Assembly: GCA_018240025.1 (NCBI GenBank)
Contig: JAFEGM010000032.1
Span: forward strand, 191,484-255,483
Direction: 5' to 3'
From: Verrucomicrobiota bacterium
GTDB lineage: Bacteria; Verrucomicrobiota; Verrucomicrobiia; Chthoniobacterales; SZAS-18
Length of the DNA: 64,000 bases
Part shown: one piece after another, positions 33,044 to 41,656 of the stretch
Layout: each line of letters starts with the position of its first letter
How positions within the stretch are numbered: the first letter of the stretch is position 1
Position numbers and translations under genes: made by a program
The notes under the pieces: model-generated
What the model saw: the letters and a program-made list of their open reading frames with translations, nothing else
What the model was told of the DNA's origin: nothing
Databases searched by the model: none

Positions 33044-35767
33044 CTACGGCACCACCTCGATCCGCAGCTTGAGCTTCAGCCGGCCGGCGTTGGTCTCGGC
33101 CCACAGTTCGTTGGTCTGCACACCGAGGCGGCCTTTGCCGAAGGTGTAGTAAATTTTGTAGGTAACCCGCGGGGGAAGCGTGGGCTGGCCGGCCACGGGC
33201 TGGGGCGAGAGGCCGTTGAGGGTCTCCACGCGGAAACCCACGCCGGCAGTCTGGAACGCGACGCTGCTGACGGTCAGCGGCACGCCACCCACATCGGTCA
33301 CCAGCGCGCCGATGCTGACCTCGGTGCCGGCGACTTCCTTCTGCCGGCCGAAGTCCCAGGTGGACGGCGTGCCGCCACCGGGCGTCAGGGCCTCGAGATA
33401 GCCGCGGGCAACGTCGGCGTGCACGCTGGCCTGCCCGGTCAGCGTGGTGGCGACGTTGACGTCGTTGGTCAGGACCGAGAGCGCACCGTTCTCCGAGAAC
33501 CAGGCGCCGTTGCGCGGCCAGGCGGGGTCGGGCGTGTACTGCAACATCACCTGCAGCTCCTCGCCGGGCCGCAGCTGCAGCGGATGCCGGGCGGCAAAAT
33601 CGTCCACGCTGAGTGTCTCGCCGCGCCAGACCACGCCGCGCAGGCTGAAGCGCCGGTCGGCCGCGGCGGTGCTGGCGGGCAGGAAGCGGTCGATGAGCAC
33701 GTCGGCCTCGCCGGTGTTGCGCACGATGCCGGCCTGCAGCGAGGTGCTCGTGCCGGCCATCCAGGGCTTGGCGTAGATGGCGTCGACCGTGGCGATGCGC
33801 GTGACCTGCAGCCTGGCCTGCGCGAAGCCGGCCTTGCGACGGACGGTCGCGGCCATCGGCCAGACCCGGACTTCGAACGGCCCGCCCGAGCCGGCGTTGT
33901 CGGTCACGGTGCCTTTGCCCTGCTGCCAGTCGATCGTCCGGCCGTCGTAGTTGGCGCCGTGAATTTCCGCCTCGATTTCGCGGAACGGATCGCCCGGCGC
34001 GAAATCGAACTGGCGCAGTCCGACGACGGCCACCTCGCCCCCGAGCGGAATCGACTGCCGGCCCGCACGATTGTCCCGCCAGCCGCGCGCCCAGTAGTTC
34101 GTGCTGCCGGCCGGCGGTCGCGCCTCGACCAGCGGATAGGCCAGGATGAACGGCGACGTCTGGGTCCAAACGCTGGAATACTCGGGCGCCGCGGCCGCTT
34201 CGGGCTGGGCGCGCAGACTCCGCCCGGAGAGGATCGTGCCGGTCAGTCGCGCCACGAAGCCGTCGGCGGCATCGCCATGAAAGTAGCCGCGGGTCGGCCA
34301 GCGCAGGCTGCGCTGTGCCGGGAACGGGCCGCCCGACTCAGGCGTCCAGTAGAGTTCCTTCTGCTCCAGCCAATGATAGGCGCCGACCGACATGCCGAAG
34401 AGCGCGATGTCATCGTGGTCGGCATCGGCGGTCAGCCCGAAACCGCCGAGCGCGCCGTAGAGCTGCCCGCGCAGCGCTTCGGTCTGCGTCTTCCACGTCG
34501 GATTGACGCCGCTCGTGCCCCAACCGAGCTCGCTGCCGGCTTGTTCGGGCACCTGCAGATCGATCAGGGCTGCGTAGGGATCGGCCGCGCGGCTCTCGCC
34601 GCCGGCGGGCGTGGAGAAGAGCTCCACCTGCTGCGAGTCCCAGGCCATGATGCCGTAGTACAGCAACGCCTGCACCCCGGCCACGGGCGCGGTCTGGACC
34701 GGCCGCAGGGTGGCTTCAGGGGTCCAGCGCACGAGCCCGCCTGGATCGGTTTGCTGCACGAGTCCGGCTGCGGGTCCGAACCCGGCCGCGACTGCGCCGG
34801 TGTCGTGCGCGGTGGCATCGGCATACTTCAGCCAGAAACCACGCAGATAAATCAGGGCACGATCGCATTGGAAAGGCAGCCGCGCCTCGACCGTCCCGAG
34901 CGACAGCGGCCCCTGGCGCGCGCCGCCGGGGTTGAAGGCGCCCACCGTCACCGCGCCCTGCCGCACGGCGGCGGGCGGAAGCGGCTCGTGCCAGACGCGG
35001 AGGAGGGCCTGCTGGTCCTGGATGTTGAGCCCGCTGCCGCGCTCGAAGAGCAGCTTGACCGACCAGATGTCGGCCGCCTGTCGCCGCACGCCGATCCGAT
35101 GCGCGAGGCTGGAGCGCAGGATGCTGATGGGCCCGCCGCGGGCTTCGGCCACGACCCTGCCGCTCTTGTCGTAGGCCAGCAGATGCACCGCCTGACCGTC
35201 CATCTCGGCGCGATTTGCGTCGGGCAGCGGCACGAAGCCGAACTCCAGGCCCACGGCGCGTTGCGCGCGCTCGAAATCGAGCCAGAGCGCAGGCCGGAAA
35301 TTGTCGCCCGGGAGCGAGAGCGGCAGCGGTCCGTAGTAACGATTGATCAGCGCCGTCAGCGGAGGCCGGCCCGCGCTGGGGATGATCGACATGACCTCCG
35401 GATGGCTGCGCGGATAGTCGTAGCGGGCGGCGAATTCGGCCGTCTTTGCGAGCACCATCATCGAGGGCACGCCGACCCAGGAAGTCACCGCAAAGCCCGC
35501 CGGCGCGCCGGACGGATCGCCCACCACTCGGGCCAGCGGCGGGCAGAATTCGCTCTCGAAGGCGCTCGTGGTTGGCCCGTCGGCCGGCGGCGTCTTGTCC
35601 CACCACTGGAAGCGGTTGAAGGTCACCGCGCTGCCGCCTTCTTCGGTGCCGAGGAGATAATGCCCCTGCCCGCCTAGCGGTGGCGGCTGCGCGGGCATTT
35701 GCGACGCGAGGAGCAGGCTGGCGACGACGCCAGCGAGCAAAGACCAACCGGGAAGCGATGGTTTCAT
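33044..35767 (-). CDS. Large exported protein of unknown function with anchor-D-like C-terminus
   Basis: 907 residues from ATG 35767, chosen because a clear signal peptide follows (LLAGVVASLLLASQMPAQ); the frame continues upstream only through repeat B DNA. The first ~550 residues are not recognised: they are rich in Trp, Pro and Gly, with repeated concanavalin-like strand patterns and no catalytic motif I can name. From about residue 660 there are two Ig-like stretches (LQLRPGEELQVMLQYTP and YKIYYTFGKGRLG) that resemble choice-of-anchor D domains. It stands alone between two repeat-filled gaps. It is probably a surface or secreted protein. Confidence 0.75.
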   Translation of the reverse strand: MKPSLPGWSLLAGVVASLLLASQMPAQPPPLGGQGHYLLGTEEGGSAVTFNRFQWWDKTPPADGPTTSAFESEFCPPLARVVGDPSGAPAGFAVTSWVGVPSMMVLAKTAEFAARYDYPRSHPEVMSIIPSAGRPPLTALINRYYGPLPLSLPGDNFRPALWLDFERAQRAVGLEFGFVPLPDANRAEMDGQAVHLLAYDKSGRVVAEARGGPISILRSSLAHRIGVRRQAADIWSVKLLFERGSGLNIQDQQALLRVWHEPLPPAAVRQGAVTVGAFNPGGARQGPLSLGTVEARLPFQCDRALIYLRGFWLKYADATAHDTGAVAAGFGPAAGLVQQTDPGGLVRWTPEATLRPVQTAPVAGVQALLYYGIMAWDSQQVELFSTPAGGESRAADPYAALIDLQVPEQAGSELGWGTSGVNPTWKTQTEALRGQLYGALGGFGLTADADHDDIALFGMSVGAYHWLEQKELYWTPESGGPFPAQRSLRWPTRGYFHGDAADGFVARLTGTILSGRSLRAQPEAAAAPEYSSVWTQTSPFILAYPLVEARPPAGSTNYWARGWRDNRAGRQSIPLGGEVAVVGLRQFDFAPGDPFREIEAEIHGANYDGRTIDWQQGKGTVTDNAGSGGPFEVRVWPMAATVRRKAGFAQARLQVTRIATVDAIYAKPWMAGTSTSLQAGIVRNTGEADVLIDRFLPASTAAADRRFSLRGVVWRGETLSVDDFAARHPLQLRPGEELQVMLQYTPDPAWPRNGAWFSENGALSVLTNDVNVATTLTGQASVHADVARGYLEALTPGGGTPSTWDFGRQKEVAGTEVSIGALVTDVGGVPLTVSSVAFQTAGVGFRVETLNGLSPQPVAGQPTLPPRVTYKIYYTFGKGRLGVQTNELWAETNAGRLKLKLRIEVVP

Positions 35768-35858
35768 ACAGAGCACCGCGCATCGTGCCGCCGCCACGAG
35801 CGCCGGGTCTTCCCGCTTTCGGAGAAAGATTTCCCGTTTTTGGAGACGAGGGCGCAGT

Positions 35859-36076
35859 GGGATGCGCTCCGCGCGTCCGCGAGCCGCCCATGACGAAGCG
35901 CCCGCCCAGACCGGTAGGGATGCGCTCCGCGCGTCCGCGAGCCGCCCATGACCTCCGCGTTCCCTCACGACGGGGAGCGATGCGCTCCGGCGCGTCCGCG
36001 AACCGCCCACGACGATGTGTGCAGGATAGGTAGGGATGCGCTCCGCGCGTCCGCGAACCGCCCACGACAACGCTTG
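35859..36076. repeat. Repeat B tandem cluster (four copies)
   Basis: GATGCGCTCC starts at 35861, 35919, 35979 and 36035, each followed by GCGCGTCCGCGA and CCGCCCA(T/C)GAC. The unit is 56-60 bp and is the same family as at 30381-30710, with GGGATGCG replacing GGGACGCG. No gene is seen in the 35768-36232 gap. Confidence 0.8.
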
Positions 36077-36094
36077 CGGACCAGGAGACGTCGT

Positions 36095-36232
36095 CTGGCC
36101 GATGCGGGCCCCTCCGCTCGCCGCGAACGCGAAGGCGGCAGGGCGCGGCTCGCTGGAAGCTCGCCGCTTCCTGCCGCACTCCACGAATCTTCGCCCCTTC
36201 GCTACCTTCGCGCCTTCGCGTGAACCTTCCGC
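36095..36232. repeat. Diverged copy of repeat A
   Basis: The order of parts matches 14840-14990: an AGCGGCGAGCTTCC/AGCGAGCC core, then TGCCGCACTCCA, then an array of CCTTCGC units ending in TTCGCGTGAACCTTCC next to the Nudix gene stop codon. Confidence 0.5.
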
Positions 36233-36727
36233 TCAGCGGTCCGAGACTTCGTCGACCACCTCGACGTGGGTCTCGTGCACCGAGTCCTGCGCGCCGATGC
36301 GCGCGGAGGCGCGGAACTTCTTCCCGGCCAGCAGCAGCGGCATCCACTCGCGGTCGTCGGCCCACATTTCGTCGTAGGGCAGCGCGTCGACCGGCGCCCA
36401 GAACGGCACCGCCTCGGGGGTCTCCGTCAGTTCGCCCGTGCAACCGCTGGCCAGATAGACGCCGCATTCGAGCGGCTTCCCGCCTTCGAAATCGAAATGC
36501 AGCATGCCGCGCAGTTCGAGGCCCTGCGGCGTGAGACCGGTCTCCTCGCGGGTCTCGCGCACGGCCGATTCGGCCATGGTCTCGCCGGGGTCGACCTTGC
36601 CGCCGGGGCCGTTGATCTTGCCGGCACCGATGCCACGCTTCTTGCGGATGAGCAGCATCCGGCCGTGCTCGACGATGTAGCAGAGCGAGGCGCGGGTGGT
36701 GGGATGCGCAGGTTCAGGGTGAGACAT
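36233..36727 (-). CDS. MTH1-like Nudix hydrolase (8-oxo-dGTP diphosphatase type)
   Basis: 164 residues. The Nudix box [20 protein letters not shown] plus ETGL spans 42-65 with all metal-binding Glu residues (E58, E61, E62). Unlike MutT, the rest follows the animal MTH1/NUDT1 pattern: [15 protein letters not shown] before the box (N39 at the MTH1 Asn33 position) and [18 protein letters not shown] after it, with the Asp pair that reads oxidised purines in MTH1. The predicted reaction is hydrolysis of oxidised purine dNTPs to monophosphates. It is 12 bp downstream of the mutM-type gene and probably co-transcribed, which fits 8-oxoguanine defence. Confidence 0.9.
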   Translation of the reverse strand: MSHPEPAHPTTRASLCYIVEHGRMLLIRKKRGIGAGKINGPGGKVDPGETMAESAVRETREETGLTPQGLELRGMLHFDFEGGKPLECGVYLASGCTGELTETPEAVPFWAPVDALPYDEMWADDREWMPLLLAGKKFRASARIGAQDSVHETHVEVVDEVSDR

Positions 36728-36739
36728 GAGAAAATGCTT

Positions 36740-37573
36740 CTATCGGCCCCGGGAACGCCGCCGCGGCTGACAGCGCTCACACCAGGCCGTGGTGCGACCG
36801 CCGATGGTGGCGCGCGCCAGTTCGAGCGCGCAGCGGGGACAATGTCCGCCGGGTTTCCAGCGGTGCGGAAACAGCCAGCTGTCGGGATAGTCCCAATGCT
36901 CGTCGATCTGCCGGATGCTCTCGGCCGCGACGAAGCGCGTTTCCGCCCAGAGCCGCTCGCGCGCCGCGGCGGGCAGCGAGCCGGCGGGCGTGGCCGGATG
37001 AAGGCTGGCGCGCCAGAGAATTTCATCCGCCATCCAGTTCCCGATGCCGGGAAAGCGCTCCTGCATGAGCAGCACACCCTTGATCGGCGCACGCCGCCGG
37101 CGCTCGAGGAACTCGCTCACCCAGGCGAGCGTGAACTCCGGCGCAGTGACTTCGGGCGGGAGCGACGTCCACCAGTCCGGCGGCGTCGGCCCGGTATGGA
37201 AACGCACGCGGCCGAAATGCCGCACGTCGCGAAAGACCAGCGCGCGCCGCTCGAGCTGCAGCACGCAGTGATCGTGCTTGGCCGGCGCGTAATCCCTGCC
37301 CGCCTCAAGGAGCAGGCTGCCGGCCATCCCGAGATGGATCCCCAGCCACGCCTCGGCGGCCCGCCGACGCGCCGGGCGAAAGCCAAAGAGCATCTGTTTG
37401 CCGCGCGCCGCCGTGGAATGCAGCGCGCTGCCGACCAGCGCCTCCGTCATCGCCGGCAGGTCGACGCCGCGAAAAATCCGGCATTGCGGATGCAGCTTCA
37501 ACGCGCGGATGCGTTCGCCCAGGGCGGGCTCCCAGATGCGGCGGCTGAGTTCGACTTCGGCGAGTTCGGGCAT
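36740..37573 (-). CDS. mutM: Formamidopyrimidine-DNA glycosylase (MutM/Fpg family)
   Basis: 277 residues. It starts MPELAEVE, giving the catalytic Pro2 and Glu3; the usual PELPEVE has Ala at position 5 here. Lys59 in RGKQMLF is the conserved DNA-binding Lys. PIKGVLLMQ and GIGNWMADEILW are the helix-two-turn-helix, and the C-terminal zinc finger is C-x2-C-x16-C-x2-C with the GGRTT loop Arg. It excises 8-oxoguanine and formamidopyrimidines from DNA. It could be a divergent paralogue rather than the main Fpg. It lies directly upstream of the MTH1-like Nudix gene. Confidence 0.9.
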   Translation of the reverse strand: MPELAEVELSRRIWEPALGERIRALKLHPQCRIFRGVDLPAMTEALVGSALHSTAARGKQMLFGFRPARRRAAEAWLGIHLGMAGSLLLEAGRDYAPAKHDHCVLQLERRALVFRDVRHFGRVRFHTGPTPPDWWTSLPPEVTAPEFTLAWVSEFLERRRRAPIKGVLLMQERFPGIGNWMADEILWRASLHPATPAGSLPAAARERLWAETRFVAAESIRQIDEHWDYPDSWLFPHRWKPGGHCPRCALELARATIGGRTTAWCERCQPRRRSRGR

Positions 37574-37635
37574 GGCGGGGCGGAGGTCGAATCTAGTGCA
37601 TCCCGCGCATTCCGTAGCCCCAAAAGAACGCTGGA

Positions 37636-37656
37636 GGCGCAGGGAAAAACTGCGCC
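37636..37656 (-). terminator. Weak terminator-like hairpin
   Basis: A 7-bp stem (GGCGCAG/CTGCGCC) with a 7-nt loop after the stop codon of the 37664 gene; on the minus strand TTCTTTT follows about 8 bases later. This is weaker evidence than the other terminators, and read-through into mutM is possible. Confidence 0.3.
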
Positions 37657-37663
37657 GGGCGGG

Positions 37664-38980
37664 TCAGCCCGGCCCCGCCAGCTCGCTTTCGAGCGCATCG
37701 AGATACTCCGAAATCGCATCGTTGCGCGGTGCCGGCGTCTCCTCACGCCGCGGGGGCTGGAAGAGCCCGCTGACCTCGCCGCTTTGGGTGGCCTCGAACC
37801 AGTTGAGGTAATCGGCCACCGCTTCGCCCGCCTGCAGCGCGGTCTGGCGCGCGGCGGCCAGCGCCTTGAGCCGATCCTTCAACTGGCCCTCCTTGCGGGC
37901 GAGGACGAGGTCGGTCAGTTGGATGGCCGCCAGCACGTTCGGCCGGGCCAGCGGATGCGCCCGGACCTGCAGCGCGACCAGCCCGGCGCGCGCGCCGGCC
38001 AACTGCGCGATCGCGGTGGGCCGCTTTTTGCGGTCCGCCAGGCGACGCGGCATGTCGGCGAGATCGCCCGCCTGGGCCGGGGGATCGGGCGGAAAGGCGA
38101 GCAGTTGATTCAGCTGGCGGTCCGTCTCCGCCACGGTCAATAGCCGCCGCGGATCGGGCGCGCTGGCCCGGGAGAGAGCGATGGCCCACCAGCGGGCGAG
38201 GGAATCCGGTCCCTGGGCGAGATCGCTGCAGAAATGCGGGAGATCGGCCACCGCGGCGCGGCCCGACTCCGGCAGCGCGCGGAGGAGATCGACCAGCCCC
38301 TTGCGGCCCTCGGGCAGGTCGCGCAGGAGCAGCCGGACCATGCCGTAGGCGCAGGCCCGGAAGAGCGCGCGTGAGGTGGCGTCCATTTCCGCGGGATTGC
38401 GGCCCAGAAACGCAAACGGGTCGAATTCCTTGCCGGCCCGCAGGAGCGTCTGAAACAGGCCCGGCGGGAAGACATCGGCCCCGTCGTCTGTTTGCGCCTC
38501 GAAGAACGCGCTCAGGCCCTCCACCATCCATTCGGGCGGCGGACGAAAAGGCGCGCCGGCGGGGAGATCGGAGCGTTCGCGATACGACAGCTCGGCCAGC
38601 AGCGCGCGCAGGATTTCGTCGCGAAACTTCAGCCCGCGGCCAGCCTCACCGGTGGCGAGTTCGAGCTGCACCTTCAGCCCGGAGCCGGTCTGGCCGAAGC
38701 TCAGGATGCGGGCAGGCAGACCCGGAGTGAGCACGCTGGGCTGGCGCAGCAGCACCACGATCATGGCTCGCCATTCGTCCCGCAGACCCAGCGCCTCCAG
38801 CAGCGAGGTCTTGACCTCCTCGGCGATGCTGGCCGAGACGCTGCGCTGGGTGGCGTCGTGCCCGTAGATGGCGAACTGCCGCGACGTGCTGATGGTCCGC
38901 GGGGGCAGCGCCGCCGCGAGCGGGCCGAAGGCGCAGAGCAGCGCCAGCATTCGGAACAGCAGCCGGGGTCCGCGCCACAT
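37664..38980 (-). CDS. Exported protein of unknown function, possibly a degenerate peptidase MA-like protein
   Basis: 438 residues with a signal peptide (LLFRMLALLCAFGPLAAAL). The segment PPPEWMVEGLSAFFE resembles the PxWlaEGlAeY motif that follows the zinc site in peptidase MA-like gluzincins. At the place where HExxH is expected the sequence is EILRALLAELSYRE, so the zinc ligands are missing and activity is doubtful. The C-terminal third is helical and charged. It lies in a minus-strand cluster between a zinc-ribbon membrane protein and mutM. Confidence 0.75.
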   Translation of the reverse strand: MWRGPRLLFRMLALLCAFGPLAAALPPRTISTSRQFAIYGHDATQRSVSASIAEEVKTSLLEALGLRDEWRAMIVVLLRQPSVLTPGLPARILSFGQTGSGLKVQLELATGEAGRGLKFRDEILRALLAELSYRERSDLPAGAPFRPPPEWMVEGLSAFFEAQTDDGADVFPPGLFQTLLRAGKEFDPFAFLGRNPAEMDATSRALFRACAYGMVRLLLRDLPEGRKGLVDLLRALPESGRAAVADLPHFCSDLAQGPDSLARWWAIALSRASAPDPRRLLTVAETDRQLNQLLAFPPDPPAQAGDLADMPRRLADRKKRPTAIAQLAGARAGLVALQVRAHPLARPNVLAAIQLTDLVLARKEGQLKDRLKALAAARQTALQAGEAVADYLNWFEATQSGEVSGLFQPPRREETPAPRNDAISEYLDALESELAGPG

Positions 38981-39022
38981 CTCGCTCCGCTCCTTCGCTC
39001 CGCCCGACCACCTGGCCGCGCG

Positions 39023-39829
39023 TCAGATGCTGCCGGCCTTGGTGATCATCTCGACGGCCGCCTCGCGCCGTTCCGGATTCGTTCCCTCCGCGGGGACGAT
39101 GGTTTGCCGGAAGTTGATGGACTGCAGCTTGGCGACGTTCTTGCGATCGCGCTCGAGCAGCTTCCACAGCGGCCCCCAGGCGAGTTCCGCCAGCTTCATG
39201 ACGGGACCGGGAATGCTTAGCCGGCCAATGCGCCCGCCGATCACCTGATTGTCGATGCGTCCGTCGCGCAGCACCACGCGTTGCCGGCTCGAAAGGGAGA
39301 CCGGCAGCAGCGAGGCGATCTCGAATTGAGCCGCCACCTCGACCGAGCCTTCCTCGAAAAGCACCACGACCCGATCGAACTTGAGCAGCGGCACGACCGT
39401 GTCGCGCGAGCGATAGGCGGTCTGGAGGTACGCATTCACCTGCGCCTGGGTGTAGGCGAAACGCCGGCTGGAGCCCTGGTTCATCGCAGCCTGCAGGTCA
39501 TCGTAGATGAACGGCGCCGCGGCCGCGTCGTCGTTCGAGAGACGCTCCGGATAGGCATCCGGCACGCGGAAGATGGTCAGCACCAGCGCGAGGCCGAAGG
39601 CGACGCCGAGCGACTTGAGCGTGGCGATCGTGCGCGCCCGGACGATGCCGCGGCGCGGGTCGATCATCTTCTTGATGTGCTGCTCGACCTTGGCGTTGTC
39701 CGGCCCCTGCAGCAGCTCGCGCGGCAAGAGCCGTCGGTCGAGCTTGGTCCCGCAATTGTGGCAATAGACCCGCTGCGACTCGTTTTCGTAGCCGCAGGCG
39801 GTGCAGCGAAGCGTGACAGGTGCGGCCAT
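39023..39829 (-). CDS. Zinc-ribbon membrane protein of unknown function
   Basis: 268 residues. The N-terminus is a zinc ribbon (CTACGYENESQRVYCHNCG, two CxxC knuckles) and is followed by a basic stretch and a single transmembrane helix at about 72-90 (LKSLGVAFGLALVLTIF). About 175 C-terminal residues lie beyond the membrane with no recognised domain. The zinc ribbon is predicted cytoplasmic. It is 15 bp downstream of the FmdB-type gene and 42 bp upstream of the next, consistent with one operon. Confidence 0.8.
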   Translation of the reverse strand: MAAPVTLRCTACGYENESQRVYCHNCGTKLDRRLLPRELLQGPDNAKVEQHIKKMIDPRRGIVRARTIATLKSLGVAFGLALVLTIFRVPDAYPERLSNDDAAAAPFIYDDLQAAMNQGSSRRFAYTQAQVNAYLQTAYRSRDTVVPLLKFDRVVVLFEEGSVEVAAQFEIASLLPVSLSSRQRVVLRDGRIDNQVIGGRIGRLSIPGPVMKLAELAWGPLWKLLERDRKNVAKLQSINFRQTIVPAEGTNPERREAAVEMITKAGSI

Positions 39830-39844
39830 GGGAGAGAGAAAGCG

Positions 39845-40198
39845 CTAGGACGAAGCAGATGTCGAGGCTGGCTTCGGGGCGGGTGCGGGTGCTGCCGGCG
39901 CAGCCGCGGGCGCGGCCGCCGGGGTGCTGGGCGCCGCGCTGCCGGAGCTGGAACCGGCGCTGGAGTCGGCCTTGGCGCCGGCCTTGTAGCTGTCGCTCCG
40001 GTAATCGGTGATGTAGAACCCCGAGCCCTTGAAAATGAGGCCGGCACCGGTGCCGAGCTGGCGTTGGACCTCCCCGTGGCCCCAAGCCTCCTGCAGGCAG
40101 GCCTCCTGGGGGCATTCTTTCAGATGGGGATCCTTCATCGACTGGCGAAACTCGAAAGAACCCCCGCACTTCAGGCAGCGATACTCGTAAGTAGGCAT
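39845..40198 (-). CDS. FmdB family zinc-ribbon protein
   Basis: 117 residues. It starts MPTYEYRCLKCG, the FmdB/CxxC_CXXC_SSSS signature; the second cysteine pair is CPQEAC, spaced wider than usual. GAGLIFKGSGFYITDY near residues 53-68 is the conserved family ending. The remaining ~45 residues are a low-complexity tail of Ala, Pro and Ser. Proteins of this type are small putative regulators whose exact role is unsettled. It is the first gene of the minus-strand cluster 36233-40198. Confidence 0.92.
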   Translation of the reverse strand: MPTYEYRCLKCGGSFEFRQSMKDPHLKECPQEACLQEAWGHGEVQRQLGTGAGLIFKGSGFYITDYRSDSYKAGAKADSSAGSSSGSAAPSTPAAAPAAAPAAPAPAPKPASTSASS

Positions 40199-40327
40199 TG
40201 CAGAAAAGAGGGAATCCACCCGACCGTCGGGCGGAGGACAGACGTAGCAGGTGACGTTCCCAACGGCAATTGGCTTGTTGACGCTGCCAGCCCGGCGGAG
40301 CAATTTCGGCGTCCACTTCGGCACTCG

Positions 40328-40969
40328 ATGGTTCGTATCCTCTCTGTCTCGGCCGCTGCCGGCCTGCTCCTCTCGCTTTCGGCCTGCACCAGTAGCGACC
40401 CGCGTTGGGCTCGGGGCGAAACGCAGTACCTCGGTGGCCTGAGCAATTCGGACTACTCGCGCGCCCGCACGCAACCGGAGGCGGGGGCCCAGCGGGCGGA
40501 CTCCGGCGATTCCGTCTCGTTCTGGGACGGCGACGGGGTCAAGGGACCGCCGCGCATCGAGATTCGTCTCAGCGAGCAGCGGGCGTATTTTTACAAGGGA
40601 GACACCCTGGTGGGCGTCTCGGCCATTTCCTCCGGGCGGGAGGGCTACGCCTCACCGACGGGCAGCTTCCGGATCGTGGACAAGCGCAAGGACCACCGCT
40701 CCAGCATCTACGGCGAGTTCGTCGACGCAGTCACGGGCGAGGTGGTGCAGAAGGACGTGGACAGTCGCCGCGACAAACCGCCGAAGGGCGCCAAGTACAT
40801 GGGCTCGCCCATGCCAAATTTCATGCGCTTCGCGGGGGGCGTTGGCCTTCACGCCGGCTACCTGCCGGGTGTTCCCGCCTCGCACGGCTGCATCCGCATG
40901 CCGCATTTCATGAGCGAGAATTTTTTCAACAACGTCGAGATCGGCACGCCGGTGATCGTCACGAATTGA
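40328..40969 (+). CDS. L,D-transpeptidase (YkuD) lipoprotein
   Basis: 213 residues with a lipobox (LLLSLSAC), so probably anchored to a membrane facing the periplasm. The YkuD catalytic motif is HAGYLPGVPASHGCIRMP, with the nucleophile Cys188. The domain starts at IEIRLSEQRAYFYKGDTLV. It cross-links peptidoglycan stems or attaches proteins to the wall. It is divergent from the FmdB gene, with 129 bp between. Confidence 0.93.
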   Translation: MVRILSVSAAAGLLLSLSACTSSDPRWARGETQYLGGLSNSDYSRARTQPEAGAQRADSGDSVSFWDGDGVKGPPRIEIRLSEQRAYFYKGDTLVGVSAISSGREGYASPTGSFRIVDKRKDHRSSIYGEFVDAVTGEVVQKDVDSRRDKPPKGAKYMGSPMPNFMRFAGGVGLHAGYLPGVPASHGCIRMPHFMSENFFNNVEIGTPVIVTN

Positions 40970-40977
40970 AAGGCGGC

Positions 40978-41006
40978 TTGACAAAAAGCACGGTCGGTCG
41001 TTTTAT
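40978..41006 (+). promoter_or_regulatory. Promoter with embedded operator-like element for the TetR gene
   Basis: A -35 box TTGACA (40978-40983) is separated by 17 bp from TTTTAT (41001-41006). The spacer holds GCACGGTCGGTCG, similar to known TetR-family sites and placed to block RNA polymerase. The GTG start is only six bases after the -10, so the message is probably leaderless and autoregulated. Confidence 0.6.
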
Positions 41007-41012
41007 GGCCGC

Positions 41013-41606
41013 GTGAATCTCCGCAAAGGCAGTCGCACCCGTCAGACCATCGTCGACGAGGCGCTGGGCTTGGCCCGCCGGATCGGGCTGGAAGGGGTGA
41101 CGCTGGGAGAGCTGGCCAGTAGCGTGCAGCTTTCGAAGAGCGGGCTGTTCGCGCATTTCAAATCGAAGGAAGCCCTCCAACTCGCAGTGCTCGAAGAGGC
41201 CTGTGACCAGTTCACCCGGCACGTGGTGGCACCGGCTTTGACGAAGCCTCGCGGACGGGAGCGTCTGGAGGCGCTCTTCGAAAACTACGGCAACTGGATC
41301 GCGAACCACATGCGCGAAGGCGGCTGTATCTTCATCTCCCTTTCCCAGGAGTACGACGACCGGCCGGGGGTGGTGCGCGACCGCCTGGTCGAGGCCGAGC
41401 AAGCCTTCCGTGACGTCATTCGCCGCGTCGCCTCCGGGGCGGCCGACCTGGCCGGCAAGGCCGACTTCGACGCCGACCAGTTCGTCTTCGGCTTCATGGG
41501 CATCGGCCTCAGCCTGCAGCAGGCGCATCGCCTGCTGCGGGAGCCCGGCGCCCGCGATCACGCCAGGCAAGCCTTTCGCCAGCTCTGCGCGCTGCACGGA
41601 CTCTGA
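41013..41606 (+). CDS. TetR/AcrR family transcriptional regulator
   Basis: 197 residues. The N-terminal helix-turn-helix covers about 8-55 (TRQTIVDEALGLARRIG, then LASSVQLSKSGLFAHFKSKE). The C-terminal ligand domain has a GGCIFISLSQEYDDRPG stretch typical of one TetR subfamily. GTG 41013 is the start that preserves the full DNA-binding domain. It probably represses its own promoter and the alpha/beta hydrolase 50 bp downstream. The inducer is unknown. Confidence 0.92.
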   Translation: MNLRKGSRTRQTIVDEALGLARRIGLEGVTLGELASSVQLSKSGLFAHFKSKEALQLAVLEEACDQFTRHVVAPALTKPRGRERLEALFENYGNWIANHMREGGCIFISLSQEYDDRPGVVRDRLVEAEQAFRDVIRRVASGAADLAGKADFDADQFVFGFMGIGLSLQQAHRLLREPGARDHARQAFRQLCALHGL

Positions 41607-41656
41607 TCCCGCCAGCGCCCTTCCCGCCCCGCGCTCTGCGCCCCAAAACCACCACC

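Noticed and set aside
35768..36184. Extension of the 33044-35767 protein through the repeat B cluster
   Set aside because: The translation is a repeat of repeat-B DNA and precedes a normal signal peptide.
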